This document shows positions 8,013 to 15,794 of a DNA stretch of 20,642 nucleotides, piece by piece. Source of the stretch: an uncultured Prevotellaceae bacterium. Its GTDB lineage: Bacteria > Bacteroidota > Bacteroidia > Bacteroidales > Muribaculaceae. Numbering within the stretch: position 1 is the stretch's first letter; the number at the start of each line of letters is the position of its first letter. Below the pieces are notes generated by a model. That model was not told where the DNA came from and ran no database searches. It was given only the letters and a program-made list of their open reading frames with translations. A program made the position numbers and the translations under genes. The stretch lies in assembly GCA_937896015.1 (NCBI GenBank), contig CALBLR010000237.1, forward strand, positions 1 to 20,642, read 5' to 3'.

Positions 8013-8123
8013 GGCAAGGCACCGCCAGCTTCATTTCATGGTGTGAATTTTAACAATGCACTGCCAAGCCATGTGCAAAGGTATAAAAACCATTGACAAA
8101 AAACTAAAATAATTTCACTTTTC

Positions 8124-8137
8124 AGTATTAAAATACT
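8124..8137. repeat. Inverted repeat AGTATT-AA-AATACT
   Basis: A perfect 6-bp inverted repeat with a 2-base centre in the intergenic region. Its arms contain the same ATACT core found twice in the possible regulator promoter near 7988-8003, so it may be a further binding site. Its role is inferred only from the shared core, and the flanking sequence is AT-rich, so chance is possible. Confidence 0.35.
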
Positions 8138-8228
8138 TGATTTATTGACTATTGTGGAATTTTTTTCAACAAAATCACACATCAGCCGCCAAGGCTGCAC
8201 ACCACGCATGCGCCAGTGGACGGCGCTT

Positions 8229-8259
8229 TTTGATATGAGCGGATTATTCACTACCTTTG
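8229..8259 (+). promoter_or_regulatory. Promoter of lysS
   Basis: TTTG at 8229-8232, a 19-base spacer, and TACCTTTG at 8252-8259 match the Bacteroidetes housekeeping promoter at both elements. Transcription would start near 8263-8267, giving a leader of about 35 bases before the ATG at 8299. This also argues against a start at the upstream in-frame TTG at 8257. Confidence 0.78.
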
Positions 8260-8298
8260 CAGCGCAAAACACAACAAGCAAATTCATTACATTCAGCT

Positions 8299-10041
8299 AT
8301 GAACATATTAGAACTAAGTGAACAGGAGATTGTGAGGCGCAACAGCCTCGCCCAGCTGCGTGAAATGGGCATCGACCCCTACCCCGCCGCAGAATATGTA
8401 GTGAACGCCCACAGCGACGACATCAAGGCCAACTTCAGCGACGACGAGCCGCAGCGCCAGGTGAGCATCGCCGGACGCATCATGAGCCGCCGCATCATGG
8501 GCAAGGCCTCGTTTATCGAGCTTCAGGACTCGAAAGGCCGCGTGCAGGTGTATGTGAGCCGCGACGACCTTTGCCCCGGCGACGACAAAGACCTCTACAA
8601 CGTGGTGTTCAAGAAGTTGCTCGACATTGGCGACTTTGTGGGCATCGAGGGTTTTGTGTTCCGCACCCAGATGGGAGAAATCACTGTGCACGCCAAGTCG
8701 CTGAAGCTGCTCAGCAAGTCGCTGAAGCCGCTGCCCATTGTCAAGGTGAAAGACGGCAAGGCCTACGACTCGTTTGACGACCCCGAGCTGCGCTACCGCC
8801 AGCGCTACGTGGACCTGATTGTGAACGACGGCGTGAAAGACACCTTCCTGAAGCGCGCCCGCGTGCTCGAGACCATGCGCAGCGTGCTCAACGCCGCCGG
8901 CTACACCGAGGTGGAGACCCCTACGCTTCAGGCCATTGCCGGCGGTGCAAGCGCCCGCCCCTTCATAACCCACTTCAACGCACTCGACATCGACATGTAT
9001 ATGCGCATCGCCACCGAGCTCTACCTGAAACGTCTCATAGTGGGCGGTTTTGAGGGCGTATATGAGATTGGCAAGAACTTCCGCAACGAGGGCATGGACC
9101 GCAACCACAACCCCGAGTTCACCTGCATGGAGCTGTATGTGCAATACAAGGACTACAACTGGATGATGAGCTTCACCGAGCAGCTGCTTGAGAAAATCTG
9201 CATCGCCGTCAACGGCAAGAGCGAATGCGAAATCGACGGCAAGGTGATAAGCTACAAGGCCCCCTACCGCCGTCTGCCCATTCTCGACGCCATAAAGGAG
9301 AAGACTGGCTATGACCTAAACGGCATGGACGAGGCCCAGATTCGCGAGGTGTGCGGCAAGCTCAACATGGAAATCGACGACACCATGGGCAAGGGCAAGC
9401 TCATCGACGAGATATTCGGCGAGTTCTGCGAGGGCACATTCATCCAGCCCACATTCATAATCGACTATCCTGTGGAGATGTCGCCGCTCACCAAGATGCA
9501 CCGCAGCAAGCCCGGCCTCACCGAGCGCTTCGAGCTGATGGTGAACGGCAAGGAGCTGGCCAACGCCTACAGCGAGCTCAACGATCCCATCGACCAGGAG
9601 GAGCGCTTCAAGGAGCAGATGCGCCTTGCCGACAAGGGCGACGACGAGGCCATGATCATCGACCAGGACTTCCTGCGCGCGCTGCAATACGGCATGCCGC
9701 CCACCAGCGGCATCGGCATCGGCATCGACCGCCTTGTGATGCTCATGACCGGCCACTCGGCAATTCAAGACGTGCTGCTGTTCCCGCAGATGCGCCCCGA
9801 GAAGGTGGCCAAGCGCGACAAGGAGGAGGCATTCACCGCCATTGGCGTTCCCGCCGAGTGGGTGGCCCCGATCCAGAAGGCAGGAGTGCTCACCGTGAGC
9901 GCACTTGCATCACTCGACCGCCCCGGCAAGCTGGTGCAAGACTTGCTTGACATCAACAAGAAATACAAGCTTGGCTACAAGGCCCCGACACCCGATGCAG
10001 TGAAGCAATGGGTAGAGGCGGCAAAGGCTGCCAAAGAATAA
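8299..10041 (+). CDS. lysS: Lysine--tRNA ligase, class II, with C-terminal extension
   Basis: 580 aa. Charges tRNA-Lys with lysine using ATP, in the cytoplasm. An N-terminal OB-fold anticodon-binding domain (about 50-160; [21 protein letters not shown]) is followed by the class II catalytic core: motif 2 begins [14 protein letters not shown] at residue 262, and motif 3 is GIGIGIDRL from residue 471. Other core signatures include [16 protein letters not shown] and [21 protein letters not shown] (split over two strands). After the usual end near residue 495 (LLFPQMRPE) there is an added stretch of about 85 residues, which I associate with Bacteroidetes LysRS; its helical ...[12 protein letters not shown]... 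part resembles a small helix-hairpin-helix-like module. ATG at 8299 is chosen because it lies downstream of a well-formed promoter and begins the usual [11 protein letters not shown] terminator follows. Confidence 0.97.
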   Translation: MNILELSEQEIVRRNSLAQLREMGIDPYPAAEYVVNAHSDDIKANFSDDEPQRQVSIAGRIMSRRIMGKASFIELQDSKGRVQVYVSRDDLCPGDDKDLYNVVFKKLLDIGDFVGIEGFVFRTQMGEITVHAKSLKLLSKSLKPLPIVKVKDGKAYDSFDDPELRYRQRYVDLIVNDGVKDTFLKRARVLETMRSVLNAAGYTEVETPTLQAIAGGASARPFITHFNALDIDMYMRIATELYLKRLIVGGFEGVYEIGKNFRNEGMDRNHNPEFTCMELYVQYKDYNWMMSFTEQLLEKICIAVNGKSECEIDGKVISYKAPYRRLPILDAIKEKTGYDLNGMDEAQIREVCGKLNMEIDDTMGKGKLIDEIFGEFCEGTFIQPTFIIDYPVEMSPLTKMHRSKPGLTERFELMVNGKELANAYSELNDPIDQEERFKEQMRLADKGDDEAMIIDQDFLRALQYGMPPTSGIGIGIDRLVMLMTGHSAIQDVLLFPQMRPEKVAKRDKEEAFTAIGVPAEWVAPIQKAGVLTVSALASLDRPGKLVQDLLDINKKYKLGYKAPTPDAVKQWVEAAKAAKE

Positions 10042-10074
10042 GCACGGCATCCAAGCCACCCCACAAACAGCACA

Positions 10075-10137
10075 CGGCGGGCGCGGCACCCACGGCTTTA
10101 ACAAAAGCTCGTGAGGTGTCGGCCCGCCGATTTTTTT
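10075..10137 (+). terminator. Terminator of lysS
   Basis: Outer stem cggcgggc (10075-10082) pairs with gcccgccg (10122-10129). Inside it, cacc-cacg-gct pairs with agc-cgtg-ggtg with two single-base bulges around a short A/T loop. Seven T residues at 10131-10137 follow directly. Placed 33 bases after the lysS stop. Confidence 0.88.
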
Positions 10138-10147
10138 AGCCACACTG

Positions 10148-10178
10148 TTGCGGCTATTGAATAAATCATATAACTTTG
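10148..10178 (+). promoter_or_regulatory. Promoter immediately before the 10186 gene (near-leaderless)
   Basis: TTG at 10148-10150, a 20-base spacer and TAACTTTG at 10171-10178 match the Bacteroidetes consensus. The gene's ATG begins only seven bases after the -7 box, so transcription should start within a few bases of the start codon. Confidence 0.65.
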
Positions 10179-10185
10179 GAAATTA

Positions 10186-10644
10186 ATGGACATTAACTCG
10201 GTAGAATTCTATGCGCTGGCACTGCTTGTGGCCATGGCGCTGCTGGGGCTGCTGTTTGGCGACAAGCCACACACGCCGGCCGTGACTGGCATCGCGCAAT
10301 TCAAGCCCGCAGGGCCGTGCGCCGACCCCGAAAGCGCCACCGTCACCCTTGAGGCTATGCCAGACGGCAATGTGGAGCTGCTGCGCGACGGGCTGCCGCT
10401 GGCCGACGGCGGCACCGCCTTTGTGGTGGCCACCATAGTCGACGACAAGATGACCATAGTGGAGAAGCAAGGCATACACTCGGTGGCCGAGCCGCAACCG
10501 CTGCACGCCGCGGCCACGCTCGACTGCCTGCCGCAAGGGCGGCGGCTGCACGTGCGCTATGAGAGCGAACTCACTGGGCAGTGGTGCACATTTGCCTTCA
10601 CCAACGTGCATGGGCGCACCGCCACCGCGCAGCTTAAATATTAG
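10186..10644 (+). CDS. Small membrane-anchored protein of unknown function
   Basis: 152 aa. One strong hydrophobic segment near the N-terminus (about residues 8-24, ALALLVAMALLGLLFG) with an acidic start and no cleavage site, so it is probably an N-terminally anchored inner-membrane protein. The remaining 125 residues are strand-rich with alternating hydrophobic positions (ATVTLEAMPDGNVELLRDG, TAFVVATIVDDKMTIVEKQG), suggesting a small beta-domain; two Cys residues sit near C-terminal half strands. I do not recognise the family. It has its own promoter after the lysS terminator, and porZ begins 102 bases downstream on the same strand without an obvious promoter of its own, so it may be co-transcribed with porZ. 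The start assumed is the first ATG; a later in-frame ATG within the hydrophobic segment would destroy the anchor and is less likely. Confidence 0.68.
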   Translation: MDINSVEFYALALLVAMALLGLLFGDKPHTPAVTGIAQFKPAGPCADPESATVTLEAMPDGNVELLRDGLPLADGGTAFVVATIVDDKMTIVEKQGIHSVAEPQPLHAAATLDCLPQGRRLHVRYESELTGQWCTFAFTNVHGRTATAQLKY

Positions 10645-10746
10645 CGGCACACAATTTTACGGGCGCTGATGCGTTAAGAGAATATATGCCGGCACTCGCT
10701 GGCCACACATATTTTAACTAAGTATAATCAAAAACAGCTACCAATC

Positions 10747-13092
10747 ATGATAAAAAGACTACTATTGCTGCTGGCCTTGATGCTGCCCTGCGCAGCGGCC
10801 AGCGTGCACGCGCAATTTGGCGTGGGCGACTGGAAGATGCACTCGGTGTTCTCGGGGCAGAAAGCGCAAAACATCATCGACACCGGCGACAAAGTGTATT
10901 ATCTGGTGAGCAACAACCTGTTTTGCTACGACAAGCAGACACAGGAAAACGAGGCGCTTAACCGGCGCAACTACCTTAACGACGCCATCATCAGCCAGAT
11001 ATACTACAACTCCTACAAGAAATATCTGATGGTGGTGTATGACGACTGCAACATCGACGTGATAACCGCCAGCGGCAAGGTGGTGAACATGCCCGATGTG
11101 AAAGACGCCCTGATGACCTCCGACAAGACGATAAACGACGTCACTTTCACAGCCGACGTGGCCTATGTGGCCACCAAATTCGGATATCTGGTGATCAACG
11201 ACAAAAAGTTTGAAGTCAAGGAGTCGCACATCTACAACCAGTCGATTGCCTCGGTGGCAGTGGTGGGCGACCAGCTGATGCTGAGCAGCGGCAGCTACCT
11301 GTATTACGGCGACGTGAATGGGTCATACGACCGCATCCAATACTTCAAGTCGATTCAGTTTGACTCCAACGGCAAGATTTTCCCCGTGGGTGACAAGCGC
11401 TTCCTGTTCACCACCGGCTACCTCACAATGTATGACTTCACCTTCGACGAGAAAGGCGCCATTTCACTCACAGGCAGCCTAATATCCAAGGCTGCACCCA
11501 CCAGCGTGCAGCGCACCCCCAGCGGCATCATTGCCAACTTCGGACCCAGTTTAGACTACTACTACACTTTCGATGCCGACGGCAACAACGCCACCTTGGT
11601 GAGCAATCCCTCCAAGGACATCATGAGCAGCGCCGCCGAAGGCAAGTGGTGGGCATTGGGCAGCAAGGGCCTGCACCTGATTGACAACGGCGTGTCGGGC
11701 GAATACTTCAAACCCACTGGGCTCTCGATGGGCACTCCGTTCTACATGACATTCAACAAGCTCGACAACAAGCTGTATGTGAGTTCAACGGGCACCAACC
11801 ACTTCTTTGGCGACCAATTCATGCCAATGGCAGTCAACACCTACGACGGCAGCAGCTGGGCCGACGTGACGCCCACAGCCGACTGGTCCACTTTGGCTCC
11901 AGGACGCAACTCTATCACCCTTAACACGGGCACCTACTGGGTGACTCCCGACCCCGATGACGCAAGCACCTACTACCTGGGCTCGTGGTGGTTCGGCGTG
12001 CTTAAGGTGAAGGGCGACAAGGTGGTGCAAGCCTACAACTGGACCAACAGCCCCATGGAGAACAACAGCAACTATTACTGCCACGCAATTCCCATGATCG
12101 ACCGCGCCGGCACGCTGTGGGTGGTGCATGCGGGCGACCACCAAGTGCTGGCCCTGCCCAAGAGCAAGCGCCAGGCCGAGAGCGCGACCAAGAGCGACTG
12201 GATCACGCCCAGCATTGCCAACATCCAAAGCAACAAGCGCGGCCGCCTGCTGGGCATGAGCAAGACCGACGACAAGATATACTCTTGCGGCGACTATGAA
12301 AAGCCGATAGTGTTTTTCAACGACGGCGGCAATCCGTCGTCGACCATAAAGAGCGCAAGCTATGCCACATTCACCGACCAGGACGGCAAAATCTACAAGT
12401 GGGGCTATGTGACCAGCCTTGTGGAAGACCTGAACGGCAAGGTGTGGATGGGCAGCACCGAAGGCGTGGTGTCGTTTGACCCCAAAGAGGCCTACTCGCA
12501 AAACTTCCGCATCAACCACATCAAGGTGCCGCGCAACGACGGCACCAACCTCGCCGACTACCTGCTCGACGGAATCCAGGTGAACAGCATCGCCGTTGAC
12601 GGATCCAACCGTAAGTGGATTGGCACCAACTCGTCGGGCCTGTTTCTGGTGAGCGCCGACGGCTCGGAAATCATCAAGCAGTTCACCACGTCGAACAGCT
12701 ACCTCACGTCAAACACCATATATGCCGTGTGCTGCAACCCAAACAACAACTCGGTGTATGTGATCACCGACAACGGCTTCTTTGAGTACTTCAGCGACTC
12801 CACTCCAGCCGAAAGCGACTACAGCAGCGTCTACGCCTACCCCAACCCCGTGCGGCCCGACTTCACAGGCCTCATCACCATCAAGGGCCTTATGGACAAC
12901 TCGCTGGTGAAAATCACCGACCCTGCGGGCAATGTGGTGAAGCAGCTGAAGTCGAACGGCGGCATGGCCACCTGGGACGGCTGCAATGAAAGCGGCACAC
13001 GCGTGAAGACGGGCGTGTACTTCGTGTTTGCCAGCCAGAGCGAGGCCGAAGGCAGCAATTCGGCCGTGACCAAAATCATGATTATACGCTGA
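10747..13092 (+). CDS. porZ: Type IX secretion system beta-propeller protein PorZ
   Basis: 781 aa, close to the length of the P. gingivalis protein. PorZ is part of the outer-surface attachment complex (PorU, PorV, PorQ, PorZ) that moves T9SS cargo from the translocon and joins it to anionic LPS; PorZ itself has been reported to bind that LPS and to supply the PorU sortase. Sequence support: signal peptide 1-22 (cleavage after SVHA), a body of two beta-propellers with blade-like repeats (for example VWMGSTEGVVSFDP, RKWIGTNSSGLFLVSADGS, two-component-regulator propeller type), and a T9SS type A C-terminal domain from about residue 698 (YPNPVRPDFTGLITIKG, then TWDG...G..V..GVYFVFA and KIMIIR at the end). 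The long identical C-terminal layout distinguishes it from generic propeller proteins. Its presence implies a functional T9SS elsewhere in the genome. Confidence 0.88.
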   Translation: MIKRLLLLLALMLPCAAASVHAQFGVGDWKMHSVFSGQKAQNIIDTGDKVYYLVSNNLFCYDKQTQENEALNRRNYLNDAIISQIYYNSYKKYLMVVYDDCNIDVITASGKVVNMPDVKDALMTSDKTINDVTFTADVAYVATKFGYLVINDKKFEVKESHIYNQSIASVAVVGDQLMLSSGSYLYYGDVNGSYDRIQYFKSIQFDSNGKIFPVGDKRFLFTTGYLTMYDFTFDEKGAISLTGSLISKAAPTSVQRTPSGIIANFGPSLDYYYTFDADGNNATLVSNPSKDIMSSAAEGKWWALGSKGLHLIDNGVSGEYFKPTGLSMGTPFYMTFNKLDNKLYVSSTGTNHFFGDQFMPMAVNTYDGSSWADVTPTADWSTLAPGRNSITLNTGTYWVTPDPDDASTYYLGSWWFGVLKVKGDKVVQAYNWTNSPMENNSNYYCHAIPMIDRAGTLWVVHAGDHQVLALPKSKRQAESATKSDWITPSIANIQSNKRGRLLGMSKTDDKIYSCGDYEKPIVFFNDGGNPSSTIKSASYATFTDQDGKIYKWGYVTSLVEDLNGKVWMGSTEGVVSFDPKEAYSQNFRINHIKVPRNDGTNLADYLLDGIQVNSIAVDGSNRKWIGTNSSGLFLVSADGSEIIKQFTTSNSYLTSNTIYAVCCNPNNNSVYVITDNGFFEYFSDSTPAESDYSSVYAYPNPVRPDFTGLITIKGLMDNSLVKITDPAGNVVKQLKSNGGMATWDGCNESGTRVKTGVYFVFASQSEAEGSNSAVTKIMIIR

Positions 13093-13125
13093 TGCGGCCA
13101 GCATACAGCAAGCAATAAACATCAC

Positions 13126-13165
13126 ACAAAGGCAAGTGGCTGCATTGCGCACCGCTTGCCTTTGT
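13126..13165 (+). terminator. Hairpin between porZ and the phosphoethanolamine transferase gene (possible terminator)
   Basis: acaaaggcaag (13126-13136) pairs perfectly with cttgcctttgt (13155-13165), extended by three more pairs including one wobble; the loop is about 12 bases. A-rich on the left and TTTGT on the right fits a weak intrinsic terminator, but no longer T-tract follows and the next ATG is only 16 bases away. Read-through to the next gene is therefore likely, with the hairpin lowering or stabilising the message. Confidence 0.5.
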
Positions 13166-13181
13166 CAACATTAAAAAGCAA

Positions 13182-14735
13182 ATGGAACTGCCATCATCAC
13201 TCAAACCGCTGCTGCGGCCGCTGCCGTTTGTGGCGGCCATCACGCTGTGCTACGCCCTGTGCTTCACCATGGCCGACTTCAGCGACGCCCCGTTTAAGTC
13301 GGCCGGCGACCTGCTGATACAAGCCCTGCAATGGGGCACGGTGGCCGCAGCCACGTTTGCCCTGCTGTGGCTGCTGAGCGTGAGCCGCATAGTGTTTGCC
13401 ATCACATTTCCCATCCTGAGCACGCTGTGCGCAGCCGCGGCCTACTTCCGCTACACCAGCGGCGTGTCGCTAACCCCCATGGCCATCGACCTCGCCATTG
13501 TCAACGACATGCGCACCAGCCTCGATGTGGTCACGTGGCAGCTGATAGCGGCCATGCTGGCGGCCCTTGCCCTTTCGGTGTGGGCAGCATGGATAAGGTG
13601 CAAGCGGCTGAAGTTCGACCCCTGGTGGCTGCACACCGCGCTGCCGGCGGCCATGCTGCTGGCGTTCACCGGCGTGAGTGCCCTGCAGCGGCCCATAATG
13701 GCACGGCTACCGTTCAACCTCGGGGCTTCGGTGTGCACCTACCTTGTGGAGCATGAAACGGCTTCTGAGTCGCGCCCGGCATTCAGCGGCAAGGCCGTCT
13801 GCAGCAGCGACTCGATAACCGTGGTGCTGATAATAGGCGAGACGCTGCGGGCCGCCAACATGCAAATCAACGGCTACCAGCGCCCCACCACACCGCTGCT
13901 GTGCCGCGAGAGCAATGTGGTGTCGATGCGCAACATCTACTCGGAGTTCGGCTTCACACACAAGAGCGTGCCCTACATACTCACCCGCGCCGACCACAAC
14001 CACATCGACCGCATGTATGACGAGCGGTCGTTTATCGACATCTTCAAGCAGGCTGGCTACCACACCGCATGGATTGCCAATCAGGAAAACATAAAGACGT
14101 TCACCTACTTCATGAAGGAGGCCGACACGCTGGCCTATGTGAACAGCGGCAAGTCGCTCTACATATTCAACCAGTGGCTCGACGGCGACATATTGCCCGT
14201 GCTCGACGCGCAACTCAAGCAGGGCCACAAGCGTCAGCTGCTGATATTGCACACCATAGGATCGCACTGGTGGTACAACTCCCACTACCCGCGCCAGTTC
14301 GCCCGCTGGGAGCCCGAGTTGGAAAGCCGCGTGCTGAGCGCCAACAGCCGTGAGGAGTTCATCAACTCCTACGACAACTCGGTGTTGTATTCCGACTACT
14401 TCTGGAATGAGGTGCGCAACCGCCTGCGCGGCCTCAACGCCATTGTCATCTATCTGTCGGACCACGGCGAGAACCTTGGCGAAAACGGCATATTCGGCCA
14501 CGGCCAGGACGCCCCTCCGCTGCACTACCCTGGCTGCTGGATATGGATGACCGACAAATACCTGGCGCGCCACCCCGGCAAAGCTGCGGCCCTGCGGGCC
14601 AACAGCGACAAGCCCTACAACTCCTCATTTCTGTTCCACTCAATAATTGACGCAGGCGACATATCCACGCGGTGGATAAGCCCCAGCGACGATGTGCTTC
14701 ACTTAAACCCAAGCAACAATGCAGCAAAGAATTGA
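13182..14735 (+). CDS. Phosphoethanolamine transferase, EptA/MCR-like (sulfatase fold)
   Basis: 517 aa. Five hydrophobic segments (about 14-30, 50-67, 69-88, 119-138, 150-167) are followed by a periplasmic alkaline-phosphatase-fold domain. Zinc and catalytic residues of the family are visible: E220 (LIIGETLRA), nucleophile T259 (FGFTHKSVP), H362 in the HTIGSH motif, D427-H428 (YLSDHGEN) and H440 (FGHG). The E-to-T spacing (39) and D-to-last-H spacing (13) equal those I know for MCR-1/EptA. The enzyme would move phosphoethanolamine from phosphatidylethanolamine to a lipid A or other glycolipid phosphate on the periplasmic face of the inner membrane. The exact acceptor is not readable from sequence. 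Its 3' end overlaps the acyltransferase gene by 17 bases, so the two are made together. porZ lies 89 bases upstream. Confidence 0.87.
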   Translation: MELPSSLKPLLRPLPFVAAITLCYALCFTMADFSDAPFKSAGDLLIQALQWGTVAAATFALLWLLSVSRIVFAITFPILSTLCAAAAYFRYTSGVSLTPMAIDLAIVNDMRTSLDVVTWQLIAAMLAALALSVWAAWIRCKRLKFDPWWLHTALPAAMLLAFTGVSALQRPIMARLPFNLGASVCTYLVEHETASESRPAFSGKAVCSSDSITVVLIIGETLRAANMQINGYQRPTTPLLCRESNVVSMRNIYSEFGFTHKSVPYILTRADHNHIDRMYDERSFIDIFKQAGYHTAWIANQENIKTFTYFMKEADTLAYVNSGKSLYIFNQWLDGDILPVLDAQLKQGHKRQLLILHTIGSHWWYNSHYPRQFARWEPELESRVLSANSREEFINSYDNSVLYSDYFWNEVRNRLRGLNAIVIYLSDHGENLGENGIFGHGQDAPPLHYPGCWIWMTDKYLARHPGKAAALRANSDKPYNSSFLFHSIIDAGDISTRWISPSDDVLHLNPSNNAAKN

Positions 14736-15723
14736 TTCAATCGACGGAGCAAAGGCTTTGGGCATCTTTCTGGTGATTTATGCCCACACCATGCTGTGGA
14801 AGCCTCTGCAAGACTGGATTTATGTGTTCCACATGCCACTGTTCTTCTTCATCTCGGGCTACCTGTTCAGTTTCACAAGGCACAACAATGCACACGGCTT
14901 CGCAAAGCAGCGGTTTCATAGGCTCATGGTGCCATACTTTACAATCAACCTTGTCACATACCTGTTTTGGCTGTTGGTGGCACGTCATGTGGGCTCCGGT
15001 CACGATGGCACTGTGAACCCACTACTGCCGCTTAAAGCAGCATTGCTTGGCAATGGGCCCATGATGCTGCACGATGTGCCTCTATGGTTTTTGATGTGCC
15101 TTTTCGTGGTAGAAATTGGCTATTATGCGGTGTTCCGCAACAAATCGCAACCGATACGCATCTTCATCACAGCGGCAATTGCCATTTTGGGGTTCGTCAA
15201 CAGCAGGTTTAACCCCATCACACTCCCATTCAGCCTTGGTACCGCTTTAGTGGCTTTGGTGTTTTACTCATTAGGGCAAGAAGCACGATTAAGGGGTATT
15301 AAGTTCGGCAACGCAATTCTGGCAATACTATGCCTGTCAATAACAATTGGCGTCGCCCACATCAATGGGCGCATTAATATGCATAAGAATTTTTACAACC
15401 ACTATCTGTTGTTTTTGGCAGGCGGAGTCTGCGGCACCTACGCCACCATGTGGGTGTGCACCCGGGCAGAGCTCGTTTTGCCAGCCATATGCAAACGGGC
15501 TTTGCGGTTCATATCGCGCAACACCCTTTACATTTGCGGATTTCACCTGATGTCGTTCACTTTCATCAAGGGAGTTATGGTATACGTATTGGGCATTGGC
15601 GTTAATATCATGGACGATGGCGTGTGGCTGAATATGGCGTTTTCTATTATCAGCCTTCTCTGCTGCTGCGCAGGCATTAAGATTGCGCATAAATGCGCCG
15701 CTAAAATTCAAGCATTGCATTAA
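14719..15723 (+). CDS. Acyltransferase family 3 membrane protein (O-acetyltransferase-like)
   Basis: 334 aa with about ten hydrophobic segments and little outside the membrane. The N-terminus DSIDGAKALGIFLVIYAH contains the family's conserved His (H23) and is followed by FHMPLFFFISGYLF and WFLMCLFVVEI, typical of the acyltransferase-3 group (PF01757, NodL/OafA/fucose-acetylase-like). Such proteins move acetyl or related groups across or onto sugars of surface polysaccharide or lipid A. The ATG lies within the end of the phosphoethanolamine transferase gene (17-base overlap, +1 shifted frame), implying coupling and related substrates. Base composition is clearly more AT-rich than its neighbours: my hand count for 15361-15420 is 20 G/C in 60. 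That may reflect later acquisition or hydrophobic codon content. Donor and acceptor are unknown. Confidence 0.83.
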   Translation: MQQRIDSIDGAKALGIFLVIYAHTMLWKPLQDWIYVFHMPLFFFISGYLFSFTRHNNAHGFAKQRFHRLMVPYFTINLVTYLFWLLVARHVGSGHDGTVNPLLPLKAALLGNGPMMLHDVPLWFLMCLFVVEIGYYAVFRNKSQPIRIFITAAIAILGFVNSRFNPITLPFSLGTALVALVFYSLGQEARLRGIKFGNAILAILCLSITIGVAHINGRINMHKNFYNHYLLFLAGGVCGTYATMWVCTRAELVLPAICKRALRFISRNTLYICGFHLMSFTFIKGVMVYVLGIGVNIMDDGVWLNMAFSIISLLCCCAGIKIAHKCAAKIQALH

Positions 15724-15730
15724 AGGCAAC

Positions 15731-15770
15731 GGCGGGAAGCCCCATTGGTTTGGAGCTTCCCGCCTTAATT
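15731..15770 (+). terminator. Terminator between convergent acyltransferase and HMA genes
   Basis: Perfect 10-bp stem ggcgggaagc (15731-15740) / gcttcccgcc (15755-15764) with additional weak loop pairing, followed by TTAATTT. The reverse direction is followed by a short CCTTTAAT, so it may also serve the minus-strand HMA gene. Only a short T-rich tail on each side. Confidence 0.7.
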
Positions 15771-15794
15771 TCATTACTTTGTTGAGCGCACAAA

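Larger units (their letters stand above)
7962..8298. other. Divergent regulatory region between the XRE-like gene and lysS
   Basis: 337 bases, clearly richer in A/T than the flanking genes, with no credible reading frame. It holds a good lysS promoter (8229-8259), a possible promoter for the regulator (7981-8012), a second minus-strand -7 match TACCTTTG (8083-8076) without a proper -33 element, four copies of ATACT/AGTAT, and a short CAGCC/GGCTG hairpin near 8184-8198. No tRNA or riboswitch fold was recognised. Confidence 0.6.

Noticed and set aside
8076..8083. Minus-strand TACCTTTG as the main promoter for the XRE-like gene
   Set aside because: The -7 match is perfect but the nearest TTTG is only 13 bases away, and the leader would be over 100 bases. 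Kept only as a possibility in the intergenic entry.
8036..8287. Minus-strand 83-codon frame in the XRE/lysS intergenic region
   Set aside because: It runs through the consensus lysS promoter and AT-rich sequence, with no motif; better read as regulatory DNA.
13182..14735. Acquired colistin-resistance (mcr) gene
   Set aside because: Catalytic layout matches the MCR/EptA family, but composition fits the chromosome, no mobile element is nearby, and the family is normal in Bacteroidales lipid A synthesis.
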